A stretch of DNA of 54,535 nucleotides from Candidatus Gemmiger stercoripullorum (GTDB lineage Bacteria > Bacillota > Clostridia > Oscillospirales > Ruminococcaceae): the NCBI GenBank assembly GCA_019119365.1, contig DWXD01000046.1:1-54535 (forward strand), in the 5' to 3' direction. This document shows, piece after piece, positions 27,430 through 34,875 of this stretch. Position 1 is the stretch's first letter. Each line of letters starts with the position of its first letter. A program made the translations under genes and the position numbers. A model generated the notes under the pieces. That model searched no databases, was not told the origin of the DNA, and saw nothing but the letters and a program-made list of their open reading frames with translations.

Positions 27430-28052
27430 AGGAGGGCTTGCGCCGCCGCAGGGTCCGGCGGGATGAGGGCATCCCGCCCTACGTTTGCCCGGGTAGCTAC
27501 GGCCATTCCGGTTGGCCGGGCGTTCGCCGTGGGCCGTAGGGGCGGGATTCATCCCGCCCGTGGGCATTTGCGCCGCCGCAAACCGGGCCGATATGGAATC
27601 GGCCCCTACAGAGGTTTGCGGCAGCCGTGGGGCATGCGGTTGGCCGCGGGGGGTGCGACCATTTAGCCTCCCTTGTCAAAGGGAGGTGGCACGGCCGCAG
27701 GCCGTGACGGAGGGATTGCCCTGCGGCGGGCTGCCGCTTGAAAAAGCGGAAGTTTGCGGCAAAGTAATCCCTTCGATCTTCGTTCTTGCCCCCTTTGACA
27801 AGGGGGGCTGTTGGGGTGCGCGCCGTCGCGGGGTCCGGCGGGATGAGGGCATCCCGCCCTACGTTTGCCCGGGCAGTCGCGGCCGCCCCGGTTAGCCGGG
27901 CGCTGGGCGTGGGCCGTAGGGGCGGGATTCATCCCGCCCGCAGGCGTTTGCACCGCCGCAAACCGGGCCGATATGGAATCGGCCCCTACAGGGGGTTGCG
28001 GCAGCCGTGGGGCATGCGGTTGGCCGCGGGGTGAGGGCATCCCGCCCTTACG
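27430..28052. repeat. REP-like hairpin cluster 6: 380-bp tandem duplication
   Basis: A convergent gap. Copy 1 holds C 27457-27482 (CTAC right), A 27536-27559 (GTAG left), F 27585-27609 (arms GGGCCGAT / ATCGGCCC, five-base loop, CTAC right), H 27667-27719 and a G-rich H-like hairpin near 27789-27809. Copy 2 repeats C at 27837, A at 27916 and F at 27965, all shifted by exactly 380. It ends in a broken C remnant at about 28030-28052 that runs into the end of the DUF4173 gene. C to A feet are 53 apart in both copies, A to F tips 25 apart. Confidence 0.92.
27667..27719 (-). repeat. H element, copy 5 (inverted)
   Basis: Identical in design to copy 4, with CCTCCCTT / AAGGGAGG and CACGGCC / GGCCGTG. 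A following stretch of about 118 bases is also closely similar between clusters 5 and 6. Confidence 0.85.
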
Positions 28053-29619
28053 GCTGCCCGGCGGGGACGCCTTCGGCCCAGGGTTCCCCGGCCAGGCGGG
28101 CCGCGTCGCTTGGGGCGAGCTCCATCCCCTTGAGCGCGCGGGCGGCCTCTTCGGCCAGGTCGCCGCGCATATAGGCAAAATTGCCGACAAGGTCCCAATC
28201 GACCGTTTCGGCGCGGCCGGTCTCGAGCCGGGCGAGATGGTCGCGCAGGCAGGCGCGCTCGATATCGGCGCAGCAGAGCAGGCTGAACGAAAGCGCCAGC
28301 GCCGCGGCCAGCACCCGCACGGCCGGGATGCGGCGGAACAGCCGCACAAGCGCAAGCACGCAGCCCAGCCCCAGCACGCCGAGCACCCAGGCCGACAGCA
28401 CCCGCCGCGGCGTGAGGCCGTAGAGATGGATGTACAGCCCGAGCTTGGCGGCGGCAAGCGCCGCAAACGCCAGCCCGAACGCGCCGAACACACACAGCCC
28501 GGCGCGCTGGCGGCCGGGGGCGTCCGCCGGGCGCGCGCCGAAAAAGTGCACGGCGGCCAGCACCGCAAAATCAAGCAGCAGGATGCGGCACAGTTGCCAG
28601 AACCCTTCCACCGCAAAGCGGGAAACCTGCTGCGGCGCCAGCGGCGCGCCGAGAGCCGGGAGGAACTCCGCCACCTGCACGGCAAAAAAGAGGGCGTACA
28701 CGGCGCACAGCCCGCCGACGGCCAGCTGGCCGGTGAGCGCGGGCAGCCGCGGCGCGCGGCCCAGGGCGCGGTAGACATCGCCTTCGGCCAGCGGCGGGCG
28801 GGTGCGGCGCAGTGCCCCGCCGACCAGCCCGAACAGCCAGGCCCCGACGGGCAGCGAGAGCAGCAGGGTGAAGATATCCCCCACCAGGCGCGCAAACTGC
28901 CGGTCGGACAGCTGCGGCCAGCGCAGCCAGCGGCCGATAAAAGCGCCGAACGCCGTGTCGGCGGCCGAAAGTTCCGCCAGCGCGTAGCCGCCCAGCGCCA
29001 GCGCCAGCAGGATACCGGCGGCGAGCTCCTGTCTGCGGCGGCGGGCCTGCGGGGTGCGGCGCTGCGCGCGGCCGCGCCGCCATGCGCCCAGCGCGCCTGC
29101 AAGGATGCGCGTGCGCAGGGCGATATCCGACCACGGCAGCGTGAACAGCCCGGCGATGCCGTCGGCCGCCAGCATCGCGTTGGCCCTGCCCGCGGCCTGC
29201 ATGCCGGTGCGGGCCAGCACCCAATAGACGGCGGTCAGGTGCCAGGCCAGCAGCTGCCACAGCGCCAGTTCGCTGTGCAGGCCGTACAGCAGCATCGCCG
29301 CGCCCTGCAGCAGCCAGCATACGGCCCAAAACGGCGCGGCCACGGCCCCTCGGCGGCCGAGCGCGCGGGCAAACGCTTCGACGCCCGCAACGAACAGGAC
29401 CGGGAAGGCCGCCCAGGCCCACTGATCCTGCTCGCTGCCGAGCGCAAGCACCCGCACATAAAACCAGCCGGCGGCATAGCTGGCCGCCAGCGCCGCCAGC
29501 CAGACGCGGCGGCGGGGCAGCGCCTGCCACAGCGTGGGGGCGGGTTCAGCTTTTTCCGGTAAAATGGGTGCAGGAGAATAGAGGGGACGCGGCGCGCCCT
29601 CTTTTTTTGACATTTCCAT
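28048..29619 (-). CDS. DUF4173 / DUF4153-like polytopic membrane protein
   Basis: A 523-residue protein with about a dozen hydrophobic segments after a short cytoplasmic N-terminus (residues 1-35). A conserved-looking segment near residue 390, YIHLYGLTPRRVLSAWVL, matches the signature I know from DUF4173 proteins; the C-terminal 60 residues are soluble and charged. Biochemical function is unknown. The ATG follows AGAGGA and lies 21 bases after a small HTH gene, so it is probably the third gene of a DUF2975-HTH-DUF4173 transcript. The last codons abut the broken end of repeat cluster 6. Confidence 0.8.
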   Translation of the reverse strand: MEMSKKEGAPRPLYSPAPILPEKAEPAPTLWQALPRRRVWLAALAASYAAGWFYVRVLALGSEQDQWAWAAFPVLFVAGVEAFARALGRRGAVAAPFWAVCWLLQGAAMLLYGLHSELALWQLLAWHLTAVYWVLARTGMQAAGRANAMLAADGIAGLFTLPWSDIALRTRILAGALGAWRRGRAQRRTPQARRRRQELAAGILLALALGGYALAELSAADTAFGAFIGRWLRWPQLSDRQFARLVGDIFTLLLSLPVGAWLFGLVGGALRRTRPPLAEGDVYRALGRAPRLPALTGQLAVGGLCAVYALFFAVQVAEFLPALGAPLAPQQVSRFAVEGFWQLCRILLLDFAVLAAVHFFGARPADAPGRQRAGLCVFGAFGLAFAALAAAKLGLYIHLYGLTPRRVLSAWVLGVLGLGCVLALVRLFRRIPAVRVLAAALALSFSLLCCADIERACLRDHLARLETGRAETVDWDLVGNFAYMRGDLAEEAARALKGMELAPSDAARLAGEPWAEGVPAGQP

Positions 29620-29640
29620 GGCAGATTCCTCTTGTATCGG

Positions 29641-29856
29641 TTATGTAGCGTCGTCCGGGGCGTATTCCAGAAGATCCCCGGGCTGGCAGTCCAGCGCCTT
29701 GCACAGCGCCTCCAGCGTGGAGAAGCGCACGGCCCTGGCCTTGTTGTTTTTGAGGATGGACAGATTGGCCGGGGTGATGCCGATGGCTTCGGCCAGCTCC
29801 CCTGCGCCGATGCGGCGCTTTGCCATCATCACGTCCAGATTGATGCGTATGGGCAC
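29641..29856 (-). CDS. small HTH regulator (YozG-like XRE)
   Basis: A 71-residue protein that is little more than a helix-turn-helix domain: MMAKRRIGAGELAEAIGI, TPANLSILKNNKARAVRF, and LEALCKALDCQPGDLLEY. Start is GTG at 29856 with AAGGAGG upstream. It is 11 bases after the DUF2975 gene. This pair is common in Firmicutes, and the HTH protein probably controls its own operon. Confidence 0.9.
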   Translation of the reverse strand: MPIRINLDVMMAKRRIGAGELAEAIGITPANLSILKNNKARAVRFSTLEALCKALDCQPGDLLEYAPDDAT

Positions 29857-29867
29857 GGCGCGCCTCC

Positions 29868-30353
29868 TTACACGGTATAGTCGAGTTCGTCCTGCATCTT
29901 GACGGCCTGCTCAAACGCATTTTTGAGCACATGGACGATCAGCGCCATGAACCCCGCGGCAATGCCCATGCAGGCAAACGGAAAGTAGAGCGCCGCCCCG
30001 GCCGGGACGCAGATGACGGCCGCCAGCGCGCAGCACCAGGCGATGCGCCGCAGCGCCTGCACGTTGGCGGGCACAAAAACGGCCCCCTGCCCCAGCCGGG
30101 CCAGCAGGCGCTCGAGCTGCCAGAGCATCCACAGCGCCAGCGCGGCCAGCACATAACCCAGCCCCAGCATGACCCCGCGCACCGCCGGGCCGGTGACAGC
30201 CACCCGGCCGCGGGCAATGAGCCAGTCGACAATGGCGGGCCCGGCCAGCGCGATCAGGATACAGGCGATAAACACCCCGCCCGTGACAAGGCGGGTGAGC
30301 AGGATGCTTTTGCGGTCGTCCCAAAAGCGTTTGGCGGTGATCTTTTGCGGCAC
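29868..30353 (-). CDS. DUF2975 membrane protein
   Basis: A 161-residue protein with four predicted transmembrane helices, the typical layout of DUF2975, and a short charged tail (KNAFEQAVKMQDELDYTV). I choose the GTG at 30353 because GGGGAGG lies eight bases upstream; the in-frame ATG at 30377 would place that binding site inside the gene. It is the first gene of the cassette with the small HTH regulator and the DUF4173 protein, and has its own promoter at 30387-30415. Function unknown; probably a membrane partner or sensor of the HTH protein. Confidence 0.83.
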   Translation of the reverse strand: MPQKITAKRFWDDRKSILLTRLVTGGVFIACILIALAGPAIVDWLIARGRVAVTGPAVRGVMLGLGYVLAALALWMLWQLERLLARLGQGAVFVPANVQALRRIAWCCALAAVICVPAGAALYFPFACMGIAAGFMALIVHVLKNAFEQAVKMQDELDYTV

Positions 30354-30386
30354 GATACATTCCTCCCCTGATTTCATGATGTCAGC

Positions 30387-30415
30387 AGTATACCACAGGA
30401 CATATCGTTTTGCAA
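30387..30415 (-). promoter_or_regulatory. promoter of the DUF2975-HTH-DUF4173 operon
   Basis: Minus strand: -35 TTGCAA (30410-30415), 17-base spacer, extended -10 TGGTATACT (hexamer at 30387-30392). It lies about 35 bases before the GTG start. Confidence 0.7.
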
Positions 30416-30425
30416 GATGTTTTTA

Positions 30426-31328
30426 TTATTTTTCAATATATTTTTTTCGTTTTTCAGGTGCGGCATCCAGCAAACCGCGGCGGCGGCAATACCACAGCCC
30501 GCCCAGCGCCAGCAGCGCGGCGGCGCTGGCCACCGCCGGGTAGCCCCAGGGCACGCCCGGGGCCAGCATATTCGGGAAATTCATGCCGTACCAGCCCGTG
30601 ACAAGGTCCAGCGGCAAAAACACCGTGGCCACAACGGTCAGCCAGGTGGTGACGCGGGTCTGCCGCAGCTCGATGTTGGCATGGCAGACCTGCCACAGCT
30701 GCATCGTGTACTCGCGCAGCGTTTCGGCTTCGTCGCGCAGGCTGGCGGCGCGGGCGGCAAAGCGGCCCCAGGCGGCGCGCTCGGCGCGGGTCAGGCGGCG
30801 GGCAGGGTCCGCCTGCAGGTCCTGCGCCAGGCGGGCCAGCGCGGCCCAACCGCCGTGCAGCGCCGCCAGCGCGCGGCGCACCGCCAGCGCCCGCGCGCCA
30901 AAATCCTGCAGCTGGCCGCGGCCAAGCGCTTCCTCCAGGCGGTCCAGGCAGTCCTCCTGCCGCTGCAGGTCCGGGGCGGCGGTCTCGGCGGCCTGTTCCA
31001 GCAGGGCCAGCAGCGCCCCGGCCGGGGTGGGGGGCACGGCGGCCAGCGGCAGCCCGGCCAACGGCAGCGGGGTTTTGGCCGCCAGCCACAGCGCGCGCTC
31101 GCCCAGGCAGAAGGCAAAGCGCGCGCCGCCCGGCAGCCGGACCACCCCCTGGGTGCAGTCCGGGTAAACGGCGGTACGGCCGCGGCCCTGCGCCAGCCCG
31201 GCAAAGGCCGCCGCCTGCGGCAGCGCCGCCGCGGCGCGCGGCAGCTCCGCCCAGCACAAGACCCACACACCCCAGCCGCCGCCCGCGCCGGGGCGCAGGC
31301 GGCCGCCTGACAATGTGTAGCGCTGCAT
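30426..31328 (-). CDS. CorA-like magnesium/divalent cation transporter
   Basis: A 300-residue protein with a long cytoplasmic N-terminal domain rich in Ala and Leu helices and two C-terminal transmembrane helices. The pore signature is present as YGMNFPNM (Gly-Met-Asn) directly after the first helix, so the CorA fold is clear. The N-terminal half is short and divergent compared with Thermotoga CorA. The ATG at 31328 follows GGGGAGGGG. The stop at 30426 is only 11 bases from the -35 of the next operon. The transported ion is inferred from the family. Confidence 0.87.
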   Translation of the reverse strand: MQRYTLSGGRLRPGAGGGWGVWVLCWAELPRAAAALPQAAAFAGLAQGRGRTAVYPDCTQGVVRLPGGARFAFCLGERALWLAAKTPLPLAGLPLAAVPPTPAGALLALLEQAAETAAPDLQRQEDCLDRLEEALGRGQLQDFGARALAVRRALAALHGGWAALARLAQDLQADPARRLTRAERAAWGRFAARAASLRDEAETLREYTMQLWQVCHANIELRQTRVTTWLTVVATVFLPLDLVTGWYGMNFPNMLAPGVPWGYPAVASAAALLALGGLWYCRRRGLLDAAPEKRKKYIEK

Positions 31329-31374
31329 CTCTTCGTCCCCTCCCCTTTTTGCACAGTATGGCCCGCCGCAGGCA

Positions 31375-31409
31375 GAAAAAAACAGCGCCCGCGAGAAACA
31401 CAGGCGCTG
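31375..31409 (-). terminator. terminator after the YjbR-EVE gene
   Basis: Minus strand: CAGCGCC / GGCGCTG seven-bp stem (arms 31403-31409 and 31383-31389) followed by a run of T residues (A residues at 31376-31382 on the plus strand). Confidence 0.8.
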
Positions 31410-31420
31410 CAATGTAAAAA

Positions 31421-32194
31421 TCAACGTTCGGCCGCTTCGGCAAGGGCGCGGGCCAGGCGGGGCGGGACATGGCGCTGGCTGCGCACGGCGGTAAGGCCCA
31501 GCTCCCGCAGTTTGGGCATCGGGAACGCATCCGGGGCATAGGTATGCAGCAGCCGCAGGCGCATGGCTCGGCGGATGCGCACCCGGCCTTCGTGTTCCAG
31601 CGGGATGTCCGCTTCCAGCACGCGGCAGCGGTAGAGCACGGCCGCCACCGGCGCGGCCATGTACAGGTAGACGATGTCCCCCGCCGCCACGCGGGCGGTC
31701 TGCTTCCACAGCAGCACCGGGTCGGCCGCAAAGGCGGCGGCGACATCGAAATAGCCCGGGTTGGCGGGCGCGACCCACACAGCCGGGCCCGCGGCGGGTT
31801 TGGGTTTCGGGCGCCGGGGGGCCGGGGCGGTGAGGCGGTAGCTCATCGCGAGCAGGTCCAGCGCCATGCCGCGCTCGACCGTGCCGTCCAGCAAAACGGA
31901 CAGCCAGGTATCCTTGTTCATGTGGTAGGCGGGCAGGATGCCCGGGTTCAGGCGCAGCGAACCGGCCAGGGCGGGGTCGCACTTGACGTTGAGGATATCG
32001 GCCGCGCCCGCCCCCGGCAGCCCCAGGCGGGCGCGCGGCACCGTCATGAGCACAGCGTACCACCGGCGGCTGTCGGTATGGCGCAGCACGGCGTCGGACG
32101 GTGTATCCTGCCATAGATATTCCGGCTGCGTGCCGAAGGTTTCGGCCGCCGCGCGCAGAATTTCCGCGCGGGTGGCGGGCGTTTTGTTCTCCAC
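31421..32194 (-). CDS. YjbR/MmcQ-like protein fused to an EVE/PUA-like domain
   Basis: A 257-residue protein. The N-terminal half (about 1-120) is an MmcQ/YjbR CyaY-like domain: RRWYAVLMTVPRARLGL, ILNVKCDP, and PAYHMNKDTWLSVLLDG. The C-terminal half opens with PAVWVAPANPGYFDVAAAF and WKQTARVAAGDIVYLYMA, the look of an EVE-type PUA-like domain that in other proteins binds modified bases. I use the GTG at 32194, with AGGTGA five bases upstream. A GTG at 32203 that overlaps the preceding stop is an alternative. Coupling to an RNA methyltransferase suggests a nucleic-acid role, which is inference. Confidence 0.8.
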   Translation of the reverse strand: MENKTPATRAEILRAAAETFGTQPEYLWQDTPSDAVLRHTDSRRWYAVLMTVPRARLGLPGAGAADILNVKCDPALAGSLRLNPGILPAYHMNKDTWLSVLLDGTVERGMALDLLAMSYRLTAPAPRRPKPKPAAGPAVWVAPANPGYFDVAAAFAADPVLLWKQTARVAAGDIVYLYMAAPVAAVLYRCRVLEADIPLEHEGRVRIRRAMRLRLLHTYAPDAFPMPKLRELGLTAVRSQRHVPPRLARALAEAAER

Positions 32195-32199
32195 AGGGC

Positions 32200-33381
32200 T
32201 CACCTCGCTGTCTTTTCCGGTGCGAACCAACACGCGACTTCCAAATGTTCTGTCTGCGGGAAGAGGTCGACAGGCTGGAAGGCGCGGGCGCGGTAGCCGT
32301 GGCGGGCGAACAGAGCGACATCGCGCGCGAGGGTATCCGGCCCGCAGCTGACGTAGACGACACGGCGCGGGGCCATGGCGGCGACGGCGGCGATGCACTC
32401 CGGCGTGCTGCCCGCGCGCGGCGGGTCAAGCAGGACGACGTCGGGGCGCAGGCCCTCGGCGGCGGCGCGGCGCATCCAGGGCGTGGCGTCGGCGCAGGCA
32501 AAGCGGGCGTTTTTGATGCCGTTGTGCGCGGCGTTGGCGCGCGCATCCTGCACGGCGGCGGGCGTCTGCTCCACGCCGTAGACCTGCGCCGCCCCGGCCG
32601 CGGCCGCGCACAGCCCGATGGTGCCGATGCCGCAGTAAGCGTCGACGACCGTCTCGCGCCCGGTCAGGCCCGCATAGGCCAGCGCCTGCGCGTAGAGGCG
32701 CTCGGTCTGGGCCGGGTTGACCTGGTAAAAGCTGCCGGGCGACAGCTTGAAGGTCAGCCCGCACAGCGTATCGGTGATGAAGCCCGGCCCGTACAGCGTG
32801 CGCACGTTGCGGCCCAGCACGGCGCTGGTGCGGCGCGGGTTGTGGTTGTGCACGACCGTTGTCACCCACGGCGCGGCCCGGCGCAGCTCCTCGACAAAGC
32901 GGCGGCTGCCGGGCAGGCGGTCGGACGCTGCGACCAGCACGACCATGACCTGCCCGCTGGCATGGCCCCAGCGCACAAGCAGATGGCGCACAAGGCCGGT
33001 CCCGCGGTCCTCGTCATACACGGGCCAGCGCACCGCGCGCACGGCGGCCACCGCCGCGGCGATGGTTTTGTCCAGAATCGGGGCTTGCAAAAGGCACCCG
33101 GCCGCAGGCAGCGGCAAAACCCTGTGCGTCCCCGCGGCGTAGATGCCTGCCACCGCCTGCCCGCCCTGCTGCGCAAAGCTGGCGATGGCCTTGTTGCGGT
33201 AGTGAAACGGGTCGTCCGCGCCCAAAACCGGCGCGACCGGCGCAAAGCGGGCGAACAGCGTTTCGGCCCGGCGCTGCTTGGCGGCGAGCTGCTGCGCGTA
33301 CGGTACGCCCAGCTGCGGGCAGCCGCCGCAGCGGCGGGCCTGCAGGGGGCAGGCGGGTCTTGTCTGGGTCAAGTGCGTCAC
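32200..33381 (-). CDS. 23S rRNA (uracil-5-)-methyltransferase, RlmD/TrmA family
   Basis: SAM-dependent m5U methyltransferase. A cysteine motif near the N-terminus (CPLQARRCGGCPQL) resembles the 4Fe-4S ligands of RlmD-type enzymes. The catalytic domain has GSFYQVNPAQTERLY, the SAM motif VVDAYCGIGTIGLC, LLDPPRAG and the catalytic cysteine in YVSCGPDTLARD. Length is 393 residues from the GTG at 33381. A TTG at 33372 is an alternative, since AAAGG lies very close to the GTG. The ORF runs open further upstream but without similarity. It is translationally adjacent to the YjbR-EVE gene. Confidence 0.9.
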   Translation of the reverse strand: MTHLTQTRPACPLQARRCGGCPQLGVPYAQQLAAKQRRAETLFARFAPVAPVLGADDPFHYRNKAIASFAQQGGQAVAGIYAAGTHRVLPLPAAGCLLQAPILDKTIAAAVAAVRAVRWPVYDEDRGTGLVRHLLVRWGHASGQVMVVLVAASDRLPGSRRFVEELRRAAPWVTTVVHNHNPRRTSAVLGRNVRTLYGPGFITDTLCGLTFKLSPGSFYQVNPAQTERLYAQALAYAGLTGRETVVDAYCGIGTIGLCAAAAGAAQVYGVEQTPAAVQDARANAAHNGIKNARFACADATPWMRRAAAEGLRPDVVLLDPPRAGSTPECIAAVAAMAPRRVVYVSCGPDTLARDVALFARHGYRARAFQPVDLFPQTEHLEVACWFAPEKTAR

Positions 33382-33421
33382 AGCCTTTCGACAAAAAGAT
33401 GAGCGGAGGGGTTGCGGGGCG

Positions 33422-33430
33422 TGGTATACT
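33422..33430 (+). promoter_or_regulatory. extended -10 element of the flavoprotein gene
   Basis: TGGTATACT: a TG one base before the hexamer TATACT, about 95 bases before the ATG at 33526. No good -35 is visible, as expected for an extended -10 promoter. Confidence 0.5.
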
Positions 33431-33525
33431 GGAAATAAAGAGGGCGGCGCGCCCCGCCGCACCCCGCCCGCGGGGCTTATACAGAGCAGATCCGGGTAGA
33501 ATTCTGCAAACGGAGGTTTTTTCTT

Positions 33526-34146
33526 ATGAACGTACTTCTCATCAACGGCAGCCCGCATGCGAACGGCTGCACCGACGCGGCGCTGCGCGAGGTGGCGAAA
33601 GCGCTGAACGCCGACGGCATCGAGACGGCCATCTTCCACATCGGCGCGGCCCCGGTGGCCGGGTGCATCGGCTGCGGCGGCTGCGCCAAAACCGGGAAAT
33701 GCGTGTTCGGCGGCCCGGTGGCCGATGTTGTCCCGCTGGCCGAAAAGGCGGACGGTTTTGTGTTCGGCGCGCCGGTGCACTATGCCACGGCGGCGGCCGG
33801 GATGCTGGGCTTTATGCACCGGCTGGCCTACAGCGCCGGGCGCACGCTGCGCCACAAACCCGCGGCGGTCGTGACCAGCGCGCGCCGCGCCGGGACCACC
33901 ACGGCGCTGGAGGCGCTGGAAAAAGTGCCGCAGTACTTTGAGATGCCGCTGATCAGCTCGACCTACTGGCCGATGGTGCACGGTTCGAACGCCGCGCAGG
34001 TGGCCGAGGATGCCGAGGGCCTGCAGATCATGCGCAACCTGGGCCACAACATGGCCTGGATGCTGCGCTGCATTGAGGCAGGCCGCGCCGCGGGCATCGA
34101 ACCGCCGCAGGCCGAGACCGGCGCCTGGACGAACTTTATCCGCTGA
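33526..34146 (+). CDS. flavodoxin-fold NAD(P)H-dependent FMN reductase / iron-sulfur flavoprotein-like
   Basis: A 206-residue protein with the flavodoxin-like fold of NADPH-dependent FMN reductases: LLINGSPHANGCTDAAL binds the FMN phosphate, and FGAPVHYATAAAGMLGFMHR is the second flavin-contact loop. The segment CIGCGGCAKTGKC resembles the compact cysteine motif of iron-sulfur flavoproteins, so a cluster may be bound. It would act as a cytoplasmic electron-transfer or quinone/flavin reductase. The ATG follows GGAGG. It is monocistronic with a terminator at 34178. Confidence 0.88.
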   Translation: MNVLLINGSPHANGCTDAALREVAKALNADGIETAIFHIGAAPVAGCIGCGGCAKTGKCVFGGPVADVVPLAEKADGFVFGAPVHYATAAAGMLGFMHRLAYSAGRTLRHKPAAVVTSARRAGTTTALEALEKVPQYFEMPLISSTYWPMVHGSNAAQVAEDAEGLQIMRNLGHNMAWMLRCIEAGRAAGIEPPQAETGAWTNFIR

Positions 34147-34177
34147 ATCTGCCTTTTGGCCAAGATCCGCTTTCCGG

Positions 34178-34204
34178 CGCCCTGGGCATGCCCGGGGCGT
34201 TTTT
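34178..34204 (+). terminator. terminator after the flavoprotein gene
   Basis: Nine-bp stem from CGCCCTGGG (34178-34186) and CCCGGGGCG (34191-34199), four-base loop, then five T residues. It lies between convergent genes. Confidence 0.85.
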
Positions 34205-34206
34205 GT

Positions 34207-34716
34207 TCATAACCGCCACAAACCCAGCAGCGCAAACCCGGCGGCAGCCGAAAGCGCGCCGAAGGCAAGCCCCGCCAGCACGTCGGACGGGTAATGCACG
34301 CCGGTCAGCACGCGGGTGGCGGCGATCAGGCAGGCCAGCGCCGCCAGCACGGCGGCCAGCGGCGCGCTGACAAACGCCGCCGCGACGGCGATGCCCGCCG
34401 CCGAAAAGCAGTGGCGGCTGGGGAAGCTCTGGCCGCGGGTCTGTTTGGGAAACAGCGGCGCAAAGCCCAGCGCCTCGTACGGGCGCGGGCGGTCGATGCA
34501 GCGGCGCAGCGCGGTGCCAAGCAGAAACACAGCCGCCGGGACCCCGGCTTCGGCCCAAAACAGCGGCTGCCGGGCCACGGCCAGCCACAAAAGCAGGCCG
34601 ATGTACAGCGCATATACGCCCGCCACCGCCACTGCCGCCGCCGCGTGCAGCGCCGCTTTGGCGCGCGGGCGCGCCCCAAACCAGGCAAAGACCGCCTCGT
34701 ACTGCTGCTTTTTCAT
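34207..34716 (-). CDS. PAP2-family phosphatase
   Basis: A 169-residue integral membrane protein with five or six helices. All three PAP2 motifs are present: RRCIDRPRP, PSRH in SFPSRHCFSAAG, and TRVLTGVHYPSDV with the catalytic histidine. Relatives remove phosphate from undecaprenyl diphosphate or phosphatidic acid on the outer face. The ATG follows GGAAGGGGACGG. Its promoter shares -35 bases with the divergent Wzy-like gene, which could link lipid-carrier recycling with polysaccharide polymerisation. Confidence 0.92.
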   Translation of the reverse strand: MKKQQYEAVFAWFGARPRAKAALHAAAAVAVAGVYALYIGLLLWLAVARQPLFWAEAGVPAAVFLLGTALRRCIDRPRPYEALGFAPLFPKQTRGQSFPSRHCFSAAGIAVAAAFVSAPLAAVLAALACLIAATRVLTGVHYPSDVLAGLAFGALSAAAGFALLGLWRL

Positions 34717-34768
34717 TGCCGTCCCCTTCCCTGTTTTGCCAGCCTTCTCCCGTTTTCACTTATCTTTC

Positions 34769-34797
34769 AGCATAGCATCCGCGGCGCGGCTTGTCAA
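34769..34797 (-). promoter_or_regulatory. promoter of the PAP2 gene
   Basis: Minus strand: perfect -35 TTGACA (34792-34797), 17-base spacer, -10 TATGCT (34769-34774). Confidence 0.7.
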
Positions 34798-34819
34798 ACG
34801 GCGGGCGGAACGGTATAAT
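34791..34819 (+). promoter_or_regulatory. promoter of the Wzy-like gene
   Basis: -35 TTGTCA (34791-34796), 17-base spacer, perfect -10 TATAAT (34814-34819). Its -35 overlaps that of the PAP2 promoter by five bases on the other strand. Confidence 0.75.
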
Positions 34820-34875
34820 GGTGGCATGACCGCCGCGCCCGGGGCCCCCGCGCGCGGCCGGCGGGGGGTGTTTCT

